64,000 bases of DNA from Synechococcus sp. WH 5701 (lineage in GTDB: Bacteria > Cyanobacteriota > Cyanobacteriia > PCC-6307 > Cyanobiaceae). The notes beneath the pieces are model-generated. The model saw only the letters and a list, made by a program, of their open reading frames with translations, did no database searches and had not been told where the DNA came from. A program made the translations under genes and the position numbers. Positions 8,458 to 17,166 of the stretch are shown here, in pieces (within the stretch, counting starts at the first letter, position 1; the number at the start of each line of letters is the position of its first letter). The stretch is taken from positions 496,940 through 560,939 of the forward strand of contig NZ_CH724159.1 of the NCBI RefSeq assembly GCF_000153045.1. The letters run 5' to 3'.

Positions 8458-9448
8458 TCAGGCGGATCCAGCATGAGGCTGTTTTCTGTCCTTAGGCACC
8501 AACCACTGCCCGGTTGTGTTCGCCGTCAGCCCGAACACCGCCACGTCGAGGCGTGACTTGTAATCCGTACCAGCGAAGCCGGTGTTGGCGGGGAATGACC
8601 CAGCTGTTCTTCAGCGTCCCCGCCAGCGGCATGGTGCCGAGCGCCAAATCTCCGATCTGGGAGGACGCTTTCTTCATCTGGCCGAGGATCATCGGATTCA
8701 CGTTCTCCGGCTTCCACTGCTTGCCCAGCTGAATGCCGAGATAGTTGAACGACTGCAGCAGCGCGTTGATCTGGCTGGCCGGCAGCGGGTTCTCATTCAT
8801 GGCTGCCGAAAAGATCGACCAGAACTGCAGAGGGTCGTCGAACTCCATGTGGCTGGTGGCTACCTCCGGCTTCAACTTCGAGACTTCGTAGCCGTAGGCG
8901 ATGGGCTTCGGCGCAGCGCCATCCTTGTATTGCGAGAGCTGCCGGATACTCTCCCTTCCAGCTTGGTCCTACAAGGGCAAACTTGCCGTCCTTGTGTAGC
9001 CGGAGGCTCCGCCAGCCGGATAGGCGAAAGCGTTGGTCCACATGTCGACAATTTCGATCATGCAGGAGCGACTGCCGGAGTCGGGCGCGGTGAGGATGAC
9101 GGGTTCGGCCCCAAGATCAGCAAAGCCAAAGCCATCGATCACATCGAAGTTCGGTGATACGTAGCCCGATTCAGTGGCCAATTGTGGCGTGGAGGTGTCC
9201 TCCATGCGCCAGATGCTGTTGGGTGCCGCCTTGGGCTTAGGGCCAACGGCCACGGTGGAGCGCAGGCTGTACATGGCGAAGAGCGGGGCGCCGTAGGTCG
9301 CGGCCTGAACCGCCATGGGATCAGTCCAGTCCTCGATGGCCTTCGCCTACTCTGGTGAGGCTTCCGGTTGTTTCGCCAGGACTGAGATTCTTGGCGCAGC
9401 CATCGCAAAGCCTAATGCCAAGGCCATCAAAGCCACGCTAAACTTCAT
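8458..9448 (-). pseudogene. DUF1254/DUF1214-family secreted protein, disrupted
   Basis: Read in pieces on the minus strand this is a DUF1254 protein. A signal peptide starts at the ATG at 9448 (MKFSVALMALALGFAMA). Then come AVQAATYGAPLFAMYSLR, SIWRMEDTSTPQLA, PNFDVIDGFGFADLGAEPV and MIEIVDMWTNAFAYPAGG. Later parts in other frames are KDGKFALVGPSWKGEYPA, PLQFWSIFSAAMNENPLP and DYKSRLDVAVFGLTANTTGQ. I see one in-frame TAG after residue 33 (near 9347) and at least three frame changes (near 8990, near 8900 and near 8595). It is therefore a dead gene. The original stop is at 8458-8460. Confidence 0.85.
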
Positions 9449-9637
9449 TGCACCTGCGCTGAATGTCAAGCCCATGGGGAATGCAATTGATGCAATCCCG
9501 TTTGGCATTTTTAGAGTTGCCTGGAATTTGCAATCATTGCCTTGGCGATTGTCAGGCTTTCCCAATGCGCCAAGAAGTTGATTGCACGAGTTCTGGTTTG
9601 CTGCAGGTGTGGTTCTCCTTGAAAACTGTCGGCCGAG

Positions 9638-10615
9638 ATGAAGCGTTTTCTCTTGCTGTTGTCCTTCGCACTGACACCTGCGGCAATCGCCAGTCCCAAT
9701 CCTTCGAGCCAGTCCAAGGCCGCTGATCCATCGGGCATCCCTGCGCCCTTTCTTCAACTCCTGACACTCGATCAGACCGTGACGGTCGATCAGGACTCCA
9801 CCCCTGCGTCGTTGGTCCAGGCTTCGCCAGAGAGCGAGCAACGTGCATCGGATTCGGGCGATGGCAAATCGACAGAGGAAGCAGCGGCAGCACTTGCCAA
9901 GGCAGCACAGAATCCGATCGCCAACCTGATCAGTCTGCCCTTTCAGAACAACACCATTTTCGGTTACGGACCGCTGGGAAAGCGAACCCAGAATGTTCTC
10001 AACATTCAACCGGTCATACCGGTTCCACTCAGCAAGGATTTGCTGTTGGTCACCCGCACGATTGTTCCATTCATCTATCAACCCACTTCGGCATCAGGGA
10101 ATACAGGTGAGTTTGGCCTTGGGGACATCAATCCCCAGTTTTATTTCAGCCCAAGAACCAACAGCAACATCACCTGGGGCCTCGGGCCTACATTTGTTCT
10201 TCCTACGGCCACACAGTCGCTCACCGGCCAGGGTAAATGGAGCGCAGGCCCAGCCGCTGTGGTGGTGGTCACCACCAAGCACATGGTCTTCGGCGCCGTC
10301 GGTAACAATGTCTGGTCGTTTGCCGGGGCCAGTGATCGCCAGTCGGTCAATCAGTTCCTGGTGCAGCCTTTCCTGAATTACAACCTGCCCAAGGGGTGGT
10401 ACCTGGTGTCGGCTCCGATCATCACCTCCAATTGGCAAGCCCCCGAGGGGGACGAAGAATGGACGGTTCCCATCGGCGGTGGTGTTGGCAGGGTGTTCGC
10501 AATCGGTGAGCAGAAAGTGAACGCCACTCTTCAGGCTTACTGGAATGTGGTCAAGCCCAGCGGAGCAGGGGATTGGACCCTGAGGGCACAATTCCAGTTT
10601 CTTTTTCCCCGCTGA
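9638..10615 (+). CDS. Outer-membrane beta-barrel protein (transporter-like, neuromedin U/phenol MetA-like)
   Basis: 325 residues with a signal peptide (MKRFLLLLSFALTPAAIA), a variable Ser/Gln-rich stretch to about residue 90, then a barrel of alternating strands ending in FLFPR. The segments IPLPF-type QNPIANLISLPFQNN, DINPQFYFSPR and WGLGPTFVLPTAT resemble a family often labelled neuromedin U or a MetA-type barrel. Its role is probably outer-membrane passage of small molecules, which I infer. It is divergent from the DUF1254 pseudogene, and the pairing may be functional in relatives. Confidence 0.72.
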   Translation: MKRFLLLLSFALTPAAIASPNPSSQSKAADPSGIPAPFLQLLTLDQTVTVDQDSTPASLVQASPESEQRASDSGDGKSTEEAAAALAKAAQNPIANLISLPFQNNTIFGYGPLGKRTQNVLNIQPVIPVPLSKDLLLVTRTIVPFIYQPTSASGNTGEFGLGDINPQFYFSPRTNSNITWGLGPTFVLPTATQSLTGQGKWSAGPAAVVVVTTKHMVFGAVGNNVWSFAGASDRQSVNQFLVQPFLNYNLPKGWYLVSAPIITSNWQAPEGDEEWTVPIGGGVGRVFAIGEQKVNATLQAYWNVVKPSGAGDWTLRAQFQFLFPR

Positions 10616-10689
10616 TTATGGTGCTCCCCCAGCTAAAAAACTCCTGATTCTGATTTAATGGAAGATATTAATCGCTCTAGTTATCACCC

Positions 10690-10955
10690 TGTTGGCGTTG
10701 ATCAATCCGCCTCCTTCCAGCGTTGTTCTCGCGTTCATGGCTCTAACCCTGCTCGAGCAGCGGCCTGAAGGCATCCCATGGAATTGTCTCAGATAAGGTC
10801 GCTAACGAGGGCTTCTTCTGTTCAAGGCTGTGGATACGATACGCTTCTTCTCATGCCAGAATCCACGCTGTCCCATTCAGCTGTATTCAACTGAACCAAT
10901 TCTATTGTGTCTTTAACAGGTTGCCAGGGTGTGGCGACAATTTTTCGAGGTGCTC
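10690..10955 (-). mobile_element. Relic of an IS5-family element (left end plus transposase start)
   Basis: The reverse complement closely matches the left end of the complete IS at 54271-55515. It has the terminal GCACCTCGAAAAAT (near 10941-10955), the leader and the first 50 or so codons of the transposase (ATG near 10869, then a decayed match to about 10690). The rest of the element is missing and many substitutions have accumulated, so this is an old deletion remnant. Confidence 0.8.
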
Positions 10956-11028
10956 TTAGATGATCTACGGAGACGAGTCTGCGCAAAGTCTAGAGCCGAA
11001 CTAAGAGGCTAAGTAGCGGAATCGAGAT

Positions 11029-11166
11029 ATGAGCAGTCACAAGGAGTTCGGGTTGTATCCAGTGCTTCCTGAAGATCACAAGATCGCCTCCGGCGCAAGA
11101 GTTTTAACGGCTGGTCGCCATGGGTATCGCAAGTTGTTGGTGATCAGTGAGCTGGTGAGGCACTAA
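11029..11166 (+). CDS. Possible small protein (45 aa), uncertain
   Basis: An ATG-started frame, MSSHKEFGLYPVLPEDHK onward, ending in ELVRH. It lies in a 300-bp gap after the IS relic and before the convergent end of glucosylglycerol hydrolase. No family is recognised and no clear ribosome-binding site is seen. It may be chance or a gene remnant. The rest of 10616-11268 shows only the IS relic and AT-rich spacer. Confidence 0.2.
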   Translation: MSSHKEFGLYPVLPEDHKIASGARVLTAGRHGYRKLLVISELVRH

Positions 11167-11268
11167 AAGATCCTGCATCACTCAGACACCAGAAGCCTTC
11201 AGGATCGAATCGTCAGTTTGACTCAGCCTCACATCAGCCCACCGAGAGCCATGTGGCAGCTGTTTCGG

Positions 11269-13821
11269 TTACGGATCCCCGGATCGCGCGGTAGCCAGCG
11301 GCTCCAGGAGCAGGGCCTGGCTGTCTTCCAGGGTGATCGGCGCTCCGAGCAGCTGGTCGCCCGAGATCTCCAGCCCCGGAGAGCCCAGCAGCAGATTCCA
11401 GCCGGCTGTCTGATCCGGGAACAACTCCGGCAGGCGGATGGCCATTGCCTCCCCGCCCATATGGGCGACCAGGGCCACCGCTGACCCGTCGCCGGAGGTG
11501 ACCTGGCTGGCGGCAGGTTCCGCCTGCAGCGGTGCCCGCCGCAATCCATAAAAGATCGTGGTGGTGGGTGTGGTGAGCAGATCCAGGCGGTCGTCGCTGC
11601 CCGCCAGATTTTCGCCCAGCCAGGGCCGGGCCCGACGGAACTGGCGCAGGGCGAGGTTGAAGTTCGCCTGCACGGGCTCCACCCGATCTTCGTGCCGCCA
11701 GATGTTGCAGGCCGCGTGCATGTCCTCCATGAAGCGGCGGGAAAAGGCTTTCAACCAGGCCACATCAAGCACCGTGGCATCGCCGTCGGCATCGGCCGGC
11801 GCGACGCTCTGGCACGCCGCCACCATGCGTTCAAGGTCGTAGTCGGTGGTCGCGATCGCCTCGCCGAGGGCGGCAAGGAACTGGCGCAGCGCATCGAACT
11901 CCGTGAACCCCAGCTGCTTGAGGGTCGGAAACAGGCTGGGATCGTGGAACTGCTCGGGGCTGATCTGCCAGTTGAGAAATCCTGGCCCCTCCTCCGCCAC
12001 CACCTTCACGCCGTAGCGGTCGTCGGTGTTGCGGAAGAATCCCCAGGGCGCTCGCATCAGGCAGTGGATGAAGTCCATCGGCAAGCCCGGAGCGAATCCG
12101 TAGTTGAGCGCTCCGATCGCCGGGTTGTCGTAGGCATTGGCCAGCACGTCCGGCAGCGTGCTGCCCAGCCGAAGGTTGATCGCCTGCGTCGCTGCCACCT
12201 GGGTGCCGCGACGCAGGGTGTCGTGGTTGCCGCAGCCGGTGACCCAGCGCGAGCCGAACTTCGTCATTTCGCATACCCGCCGCCACTTATGCGCCCAGAA
12301 CCCCTGCAACGCCGGGGTGTTGTGGGCAAAGATCAGCGGTCCCCACTGGTAGGCATCCGGGCGCAGGTCCACCAGATCGCGGTAGGTGGAGATTTCCTCC
12401 CAGCCCTCCGCCGGCCAGGGGCGGCCGTCCTCGTAGATCACGAAGGGTCGCCAGCGGGCAGGGCCGATCTCCTGCACCAGATCACCCATGGCCAGGAGAT
12501 AGGGATCGTCGTACTCCACCCGCTCGCTGAGCGGATTGAAGTACTTAAAGTCCTGGCCGCCGTCAATGCGGATTCCATCGGCACCGGTGTTGACCTTGCG
12601 GCGCTGCATCTCCAGCAGGATCGCGCGCACGACCGGGTTCTGGTGGTTCATATCCTGGCCGTACATGTTCGGCCCCTTGAGGTAACGCCCATTCAGCAGA
12701 TCCGCCGCCTGGTTGTCGGCGTGGCCGTACACCAGGTCGTAAATCAGTCGGATCGGGCCGGTGGGGAAGTTGTGCAACTCGGCGACGAAGTCCACCAGCT
12801 CATCGGGCCGCAGGGTCTCCAGCAGGGCGGGATTGGTGGCGGCGCTGCCGAAGATCAGCACGTCGTACCCCCAGTTCTGCAGCTCGGGGCGGCGCAGCCT
12901 CACCTTGACCCTCCCCGGGGTGCTCAGGATCCCCTCGGTCTCGGGATCCAGGCTGCTCTCGTCGTCGGGCCGCAGGCTGAAAGTATCGTCGTCGTCAGCC
13001 GTGCCGGCCCTCGGCTCCACATTGGGCTCAATCGGCAGCAGCTGCACGGCGTCGTACCCCACCAGATTGGTCTCGGCGGGGGTGAGGGGCAAACCCGTGC
13101 GCACTTTGCCGGCCAGCTCCTGGAAGAGGGCGGTGAGACCAGAGATGTAGCTGTTCGGGGAGGCGGTGCGCACATGCAGCTGGAGGATGTTGCCGGGCGC
13201 AGGGATCTCAACCACCGACGGACTGCTGCCATGCTCGTCCACTGGCTGGGTTGCCAGCTCGGCGGCCATCGCCTCGTAGTAGGCACGGTCGGCGCGGCGC
13301 CGCTGCAGCCCCTCGAGGTCGTAGACCTCGGCAGGGGCTTGGACCCCGAACGGATAGGACACTGCCAGGGGATCACCCACCACACGCACGTCGTTGCTGT
13401 CGGGGGAGAGGTAGCGCAGCCAATAGAGCGAGCCGATCGTGTCGGCGTCGCCGGCGCGCAGGCCGCTCACCACTCCCCAGCGGTAGTCCCCCTGCTTCTC
13501 CAGCTGCACCGCATCGCGCTGGAAGCGCACCGTCTGCTCAGGGCGCCTGGGATCCATCGACTCCAGCGGGGTGAATACCTCCAGCAGGATGTTGCGAGGC
13601 TGAATCAGGTCCCCGGCGAGCTCCGGAGTCCAGAAGCCGATCGTGGTGAGCCCGCCAGGCTGCCAGTGGGCGCCGAGGCGAGTGGCGAAATGACGGGCCT
13701 TCTCGAGGGTGGTGGCGTCGCTGCTCTCGATTGCCGCGGCCCAGGCCAGCAGCTCCGCCGTGGGCCCGGCCTCGAGCGCCACCGGAGCCGGGGAAACGGG
13801 AGAACGGGAGCCTTCGGACAC
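11269..13821 (-). CDS. gghA: Glucosylglycerol hydrolase (GghA-like glycoside hydrolase)
   Basis: 850 residues, close to the length of Synechocystis GghA, which splits the compatible solute glucosylglycerol into glucose and glycerol when salt stress ends. The alpha-amylase-like catalytic region is visible: IRLIYDLVYGHADN, then NMYGQDMNHQNP, then NTGADGIRIDGGQDFKYFNP with the expected catalytic Asp, and later WVTGCGNHDTLRRGTQ with the NHD motif. The C-terminal part is a short beta domain (FYGLRRAPLQ, SPGLEISGDQLLG). GTG start at 13821. It is the largest intact gene of the tRNA-Lys-bounded island. Assignment is by pattern memory, without a search. Confidence 0.8.
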   Translation of the reverse strand: MSEGSRSPVSPAPVALEAGPTAELLAWAAAIESSDATTLEKARHFATRLGAHWQPGGLTTIGFWTPELAGDLIQPRNILLEVFTPLESMDPRRPEQTVRFQRDAVQLEKQGDYRWGVVSGLRAGDADTIGSLYWLRYLSPDSNDVRVVGDPLAVSYPFGVQAPAEVYDLEGLQRRRADRAYYEAMAAELATQPVDEHGSSPSVVEIPAPGNILQLHVRTASPNSYISGLTALFQELAGKVRTGLPLTPAETNLVGYDAVQLLPIEPNVEPRAGTADDDDTFSLRPDDESSLDPETEGILSTPGRVKVRLRRPELQNWGYDVLIFGSAATNPALLETLRPDELVDFVAELHNFPTGPIRLIYDLVYGHADNQAADLLNGRYLKGPNMYGQDMNHQNPVVRAILLEMQRRKVNTGADGIRIDGGQDFKYFNPLSERVEYDDPYLLAMGDLVQEIGPARWRPFVIYEDGRPWPAEGWEEISTYRDLVDLRPDAYQWGPLIFAHNTPALQGFWAHKWRRVCEMTKFGSRWVTGCGNHDTLRRGTQVAATQAINLRLGSTLPDVLANAYDNPAIGALNYGFAPGLPMDFIHCLMRAPWGFFRNTDDRYGVKVVAEEGPGFLNWQISPEQFHDPSLFPTLKQLGFTEFDALRQFLAALGEAIATTDYDLERMVAACQSVAPADADGDATVLDVAWLKAFSRRFMEDMHAACNIWRHEDRVEPVQANFNLALRQFRRARPWLGENLAGSDDRLDLLTTPTTTIFYGLRRAPLQAEPAASQVTSGDGSAVALVAHMGGEAMAIRLPELFPDQTAGWNLLLGSPGLEISGDQLLGAPITLEDSQALLLEPLATARSGDP

Positions 13822-13957
13822 GGTGTCTGCAGAGCGGGATCACAACACAGGCAGGCTGCCAGCCGCCCCAGCTGCAGCCACAGGGTGCCACGGCTCGGTT
13901 GCGGCGCTGCCGACCAGAACTCAAAGGCGTATCTATCGCTCCCGTAGCGGGGGTCAT

Positions 13958-14393
13958 GGCCCGTGCAAGTGTTCTGATCGAGACCTTTGCGGAGATTCAG
14001 AGGGCTTGATTTCATTTCTACGAGGCGCGCTCGAGACTTTGATTGTTCGCTTTTGATACACGTGCGTGCACCTTGTTGTTCACGACATTGTCTCGACTGA
14101 CTACTTTTTGATGGCAGGCTGCAGGCGATCACGTGTAGGCATGAGGCGACCAGTGCTTTAAGCGTAACTTGCTCTAGTTGTTTTTAGATATACTAATGAA
14201 AATGCGCTTGTCGTGGATAAGCTGTGTACCATAAAGCGGCGATCTGCTCCGGCTATCGCTGCCCCTGGGGGGCGGACAAGAAACTATTGCTATCGAAGCA
14301 GACTTGATCGCGGCCTGTCCACTCAAGGGGCTTGTTCAAAGGTGTCGCTTCTCCTCAGGCAACCTCTCCGAGCCTTCGCTTCGCCATCAACAC
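13958..14393 (+). other. Intergenic stretch without a recognisable gene
   Basis: About 430 bp between glucosylglycerol hydrolase and the antitoxin gene. Composition is more AT-rich than the flanking genes. I see no RNA gene, no IS end and no convincing short coding frame. It should contain the promoter of the upstream gghA gene, but no clear -35/-10 pair stands out. Confidence 0.4.
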
Positions 14394-14702
14394 TCAGGCT
14401 ACCTCCGCTTCACTTCTCACACTAGCGCTCAACTTCAGGCCCAAGGCCGACACGACCTTGAGGATGGTGTCAAAACTCGGACTGCGCTCTCCAGACAATG
14501 CCTTATAGAGACTTTCTCTGGATAACCCTGAATCCCTGGCCACCTTGGTCATACCTTGTGCCCGTGCGATGTCACCCAGTGCCTTAGCAATGAAGGCCAC
14601 ATCCCCATCCGCCTCCTCAATACATGCCTCGAGATAAGCCGCCATCTCTTCCGGAGTTCGTAGATGCTCGGCAACGTCGTAGGGGCTGGTCATGATTTTC
14701 AT
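14394..14702 (-). CDS. HTH antitoxin of a type II toxin-antitoxin pair (HigA/addiction-module antidote type)
   Basis: 102 residues. The N terminus SPYDVAEHLRTPEEMAAYLE and the central FIAKALGDIARAQGMTKVAR are typical of the addiction-module antidote protein family. A Cro/C1-type helix-turn-helix follows (SGLSRESLYKALSGERSPSF). It normally binds and neutralises a RelE/ParE-like toxin and represses its own operon. Its ATG at 14702 shares one base with the toxin stop upstream (TGATG). The antitoxin is intact while the toxin reading frame is broken. Confidence 0.88.
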   Translation of the reverse strand: MKIMTSPYDVAEHLRTPEEMAAYLEACIEEADGDVAFIAKALGDIARAQGMTKVARDSGLSRESLYKALSGERSPSFDTILKVVSALGLKLSASVRSEAEVA

Positions 14703-15004
14703 CAGATTTCCTCAGTCAGATTGTCTGCCAGCAGAAGGGCCTCATCAATGTCCCTGACTTGTGAGGTCTTGCCTCCACCAGCCAGAAGGATGATCAATGC
14801 AGATCCCCTCTGCAGCTAGTAGACCCTGAGTCCTGGGCCATAGTTGATCCGCAACTCCGAAACGCCGGCCCCAGCGGGCTTTACGTCACCAGGATTGCCG
14901 CAGATGAGGCGTTCAATCCTGGCCTGAACCTTCGCCCTGGCCCTCAGATCACGTAAACCCTCAAGCCATTGGACGAAGCGCTCTGTCTGGCGGACTTCAA
15001 CGAT
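14702..15004 (-). pseudogene. RelE/ParE-type toxin, inactivated by a nonsense codon
   Basis: The frame reads VEVRQTERFVQWLEGLRDLR, KVQARIERLICGNPGD, VSELRINYGPGLRVY, then an in-frame TAG, then LQRGSALIILLAGGGKTSQ and IDEALLLADNL, and stops at 14702. That is a complete RelE/ParE-like toxin of about 100 residues interrupted once at about position 63, in the core strand RVY*LQRG. No ATG, GTG or TTG is available in frame after the upstream TAG; the frame starts at an ATC. Both features point to loss of function. Confidence 0.8.
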
Positions 15005-15865
15005 GAACCAACTGTAGCCGCTTGGCTACAGCAACGCAACGCTGCCTTGCTGGCACCCATCATGGACGACACATTCTTCGAGCGCTGAATAGACGGATCC
15101 GCATAACATCCCCCTCCTCTTCCTCTAGCAGCATAAGGGCGCTGGGCCCTGAGGCCAGCACTGCCGAACCCCTATGATGGTATGGGTTCTTGGACAGGCG
15201 CATTGAGTCCCAGTATCTTATTTGGGTCCGCATAAGATTGTTCAGTATGTTGCATAATCTCACCTTGGTGGATGATGCCTAAAAGGTCTTGGTCTGTGCG
15301 GCTTAGGCCTGCTTCAGTTTCATCCGTTTTGCTGAACATTTTCTCGAGGCTTTAACTGCCATCGTAGGGAAGTAGAAAAAGGGTGGGTTGAATACAGCCT
15401 CCCTATCCGACCTCCTTCTTCTTCCGTATGAGTCGACTGGCCAGGGACCTGCGCTGCCTGCAAGTTAGTCAGTCTGTGGGCGGCTACGCTCTGATCGTCA
15501 ATGTCAAAGGCGAAGCTGCGAGGAGCTTCTACCTCCCTCTTGGAGGGCAGCCAGGCCAGTCTTGAGCCCATGTGTCGCGGAACCTGCGGAGGGTGAGGGG
15601 TTCCAGCAGTCCGAATGGGGAAGGAGGCTGTCCAGTCAGTAACGCTCACGCTGACTCCCGGAATGCTTTGGTCCACCAGTAAGACTGGAATGGGATAGCC
15701 AGGGTCCTGTCAGTTGGTCAATACAGACTGGTCATAGCAATGGATCTGCCTGTTTTACAATTTGGCACCACCGATTGGTCCGGAGTTCGAATCTCAGGTG
15801 GTCCATTGCTCACTGATCCGAGCGGACGTTGTGGTGTGCCTGCTCAAGGCGGAGAGATCAGCTGC
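15005..15865 (+). other. Gene-poor spacer at the right end of the tRNA-Lys island
   Basis: About 860 bp. It holds several short frames on both strands. A 45-codon plus-strand frame from the ATG near 15429 looks mildly coding, but I recognise no family. The tRNA-Lys 3' half copy is at 15770-15806. No intact gene is supported here. Confidence 0.4.
15770..15806 (+). repeat. Degenerate direct copy of the tRNA-Lys 3' half (possible attachment site)
   Basis: 37 bases (ACCGATTGGTCCGGAGTTCG onward) match 8321-8357 of tRNA-Lys at 33 positions and in the same orientation. The region from the anticodon stem 3' strand through the T arm to the acceptor end is covered. The 5' half of a tRNA is absent, so this is not a gene. 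This is the usual trace left by an integrase that recombines at a tRNA 3' end. No integrase gene remains between the copies. Confidence 0.7.
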
Positions 15866-16282
15866 TCATGGATTGAGGTTTTCCAGCACGTCGAGCCCCT
15901 TGAGCAATAACTTCTCAGACTGTTCCTTGAGTCGTTGCTGATCTGTTTTCTTGATACAACCCTGGGTCACGTAGTTGATGCTTCGCGTGGCTGGGTGGTA
16001 GCCAACTAAGCGCAATCTGCAGAGCTCGCGCCCTGGCTGGCCGGCTTCACGCCGGAGCACGTCTCCCTCCAGGCATCGATAGCTACTCGATCCATCACGC
16101 CGGCACAGGGCCAGGTTGCGGAAGACCACATCCTTGCCCTGAGCTTTCATGCGGCTGTTGGCAAAGCTGGTGAACGAAACGGGGTCATAGCTGAAGGGCG
16201 CGGCCATGGCCTGGGCACCCAGCAGCAGTCCGGCCAGTCCCAGCGACGAAGCCGCGATCCAGCGGAACCCTTGCCGCGCCAT
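15866..16282 (-). CDS. Secreted hypothetical protein
   Basis: 138 residues from the ATG at 16282. The SD-like GGGGAG seven bases upstream favours this over the ATG at 16297. There is a clear signal peptide (FRWIAASSLGLAGLLLGAQA, AMA-A site). The mature part has four Cys (CRRDGSS, CLEGD, CRLRL, QGCIKK), which may form disulfides, and a Lys/Leu-rich tail. It resembles the other small secreted proteins in this window only in general plan. Function unknown. Confidence 0.65.
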   Translation of the reverse strand: MARQGFRWIAASSLGLAGLLLGAQAMAAPFSYDPVSFTSFANSRMKAQGKDVVFRNLALCRRDGSSSYRCLEGDVLRREAGQPGRELCRLRLVGYHPATRSINYVTQGCIKKTDQQRLKEQSEKLLLKGLDVLENLNP

Positions 16283-16357
16283 TGCTGAGCTCCCCATGTC
16301 TGAGTTTTGGCTGGAAACTCAACGGTACAGTGGTCTGTTGGATCCATCCCATGGCGC

Positions 16358-16588
16358 ATGGCTGAACCTCTCGATCATTCAGCCTCGATGGATGACACCG
16401 CGCGGCAACCGCCAGAGTTCACCCACGAGGACTGGCGACGGATCTGTGATGCCCTGCGCTATCTGGGCAGGGATCTGCACCGGCGGTCCTACGCCGTCGA
16501 TGCCCAGCGGCGCGAACTGCTCTGGGCCGAGATGGATGCCTGCCTGCTACTGGCGGAGCGGATTGGCAACTCCCTGCATGAACCATAA
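16358..16588 (+). CDS. Small conserved hypothetical protein
   Basis: 76 residues from the ATG at 16358 (MAEPLDHSASMDDTARQ). The frame opens upstream at 16307, but that part looks non-coding. A helical, charged protein (THEDWRRICDALRYLGRD, AQRRELLWAEMDACLLLAER). No family recognised. It is divergent from the secreted protein gene. Confidence 0.5.
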   Translation: MAEPLDHSASMDDTARQPPEFTHEDWRRICDALRYLGRDLHRRSYAVDAQRRELLWAEMDACLLLAERIGNSLHEP

Positions 16589-16983
16589 TCCTGATCAGGC
16601 GATGGGCGAATCCGGGCAGCCTGCAGTTATTTATGGTGCTGAATGCCTACTTTGCGCCAGAACTGATCTGGGCTGATCTTCGTACTTTGATCCTATGTTT
16701 TGATGCCATGGCCAAGATGTGCGTTGGCCGTGGTTCAAGATAATGGAGAGCGATACTTTGTGCGTCTCTGTGGTGCCAGCGATTCCTGTGGGTTGAGCGC
16801 AGGAAAACCCATCATCCAGTTTCGGACAGTTGCAACGGGCTGAACTGCTTATCATTTGCTCTCTTAATGGCCCGAGCGAATTTTCCCATTGGGTGCTGGC
16901 TATCCTGCTTCTTTGATTCTTGCTTCGCTTGTTATTGCATGCTTTCTTTTGCTTCATTCGCTCGGCCAGGCAGGAGTAGCGCA
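16589..16983 (+). other. Intergenic stretch without a recognisable gene
   Basis: About 395 bp, AT-rich relative to neighbours. An open minus-strand frame here has no family features and is probably chance. The stretch ends at the transporter fragment. Confidence 0.4.
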
Positions 16984-17118
16984 TCTTCAACTACATCGGT
17001 CGCCATAGGATCCGTGGTGATTTCTTCGGTGGCCTAACCGCTGCCGTGATCGCCCTGCCGATGGCTCTGGCCTTCGGTGTCGCCATCGGCGCCAGTGCCC
17101 CGGCCTGCTGCCCGATGA
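16984..17118 (+). pseudogene. SulP-family anion transporter, N-terminal fragment
   Basis: The plus strand reads FNYIGRHRIRGDFFGGLTAA then VIALPMALAFGVAIGA. This is the conserved first membrane helix of SulP/BicA-type transporters. The frame stops resembling the family after about 45 codons and runs into the tail of the next minus-strand gene. There is a stop codon just upstream and no start. It is a fragment left by deletion. Confidence 0.7.
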
Positions 17119-17166
17119 TCACGCTGGACAGAGACTGCATCAGGCCCTGTCCCACGCTGTGGAGGC

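Noticed and set aside
11692..13947. A 751-codon open frame on the plus strand
   Set aside because: It is the antisense shadow of the glucosylglycerol hydrolase gene. Its translation is His/Gly/Ala-rich with no family features, as expected from high-GC DNA.
15320..15676. A minus-strand protein of 118 residues
   Set aside because: No start signal, no family pattern, low-complexity translation and mixed composition in an island spacer.
15770..15806. A second tRNA gene
   Set aside because: Only the 3' half (T arm and acceptor end) is present. No matching 5' acceptor or D arm lies upstream.
16631..16990. A minus-strand protein of 119 residues
   Set aside because: Composition is unlike the neighbours' coding sequence and no domain is visible. 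It probably arises by chance in an AT-rich spacer.
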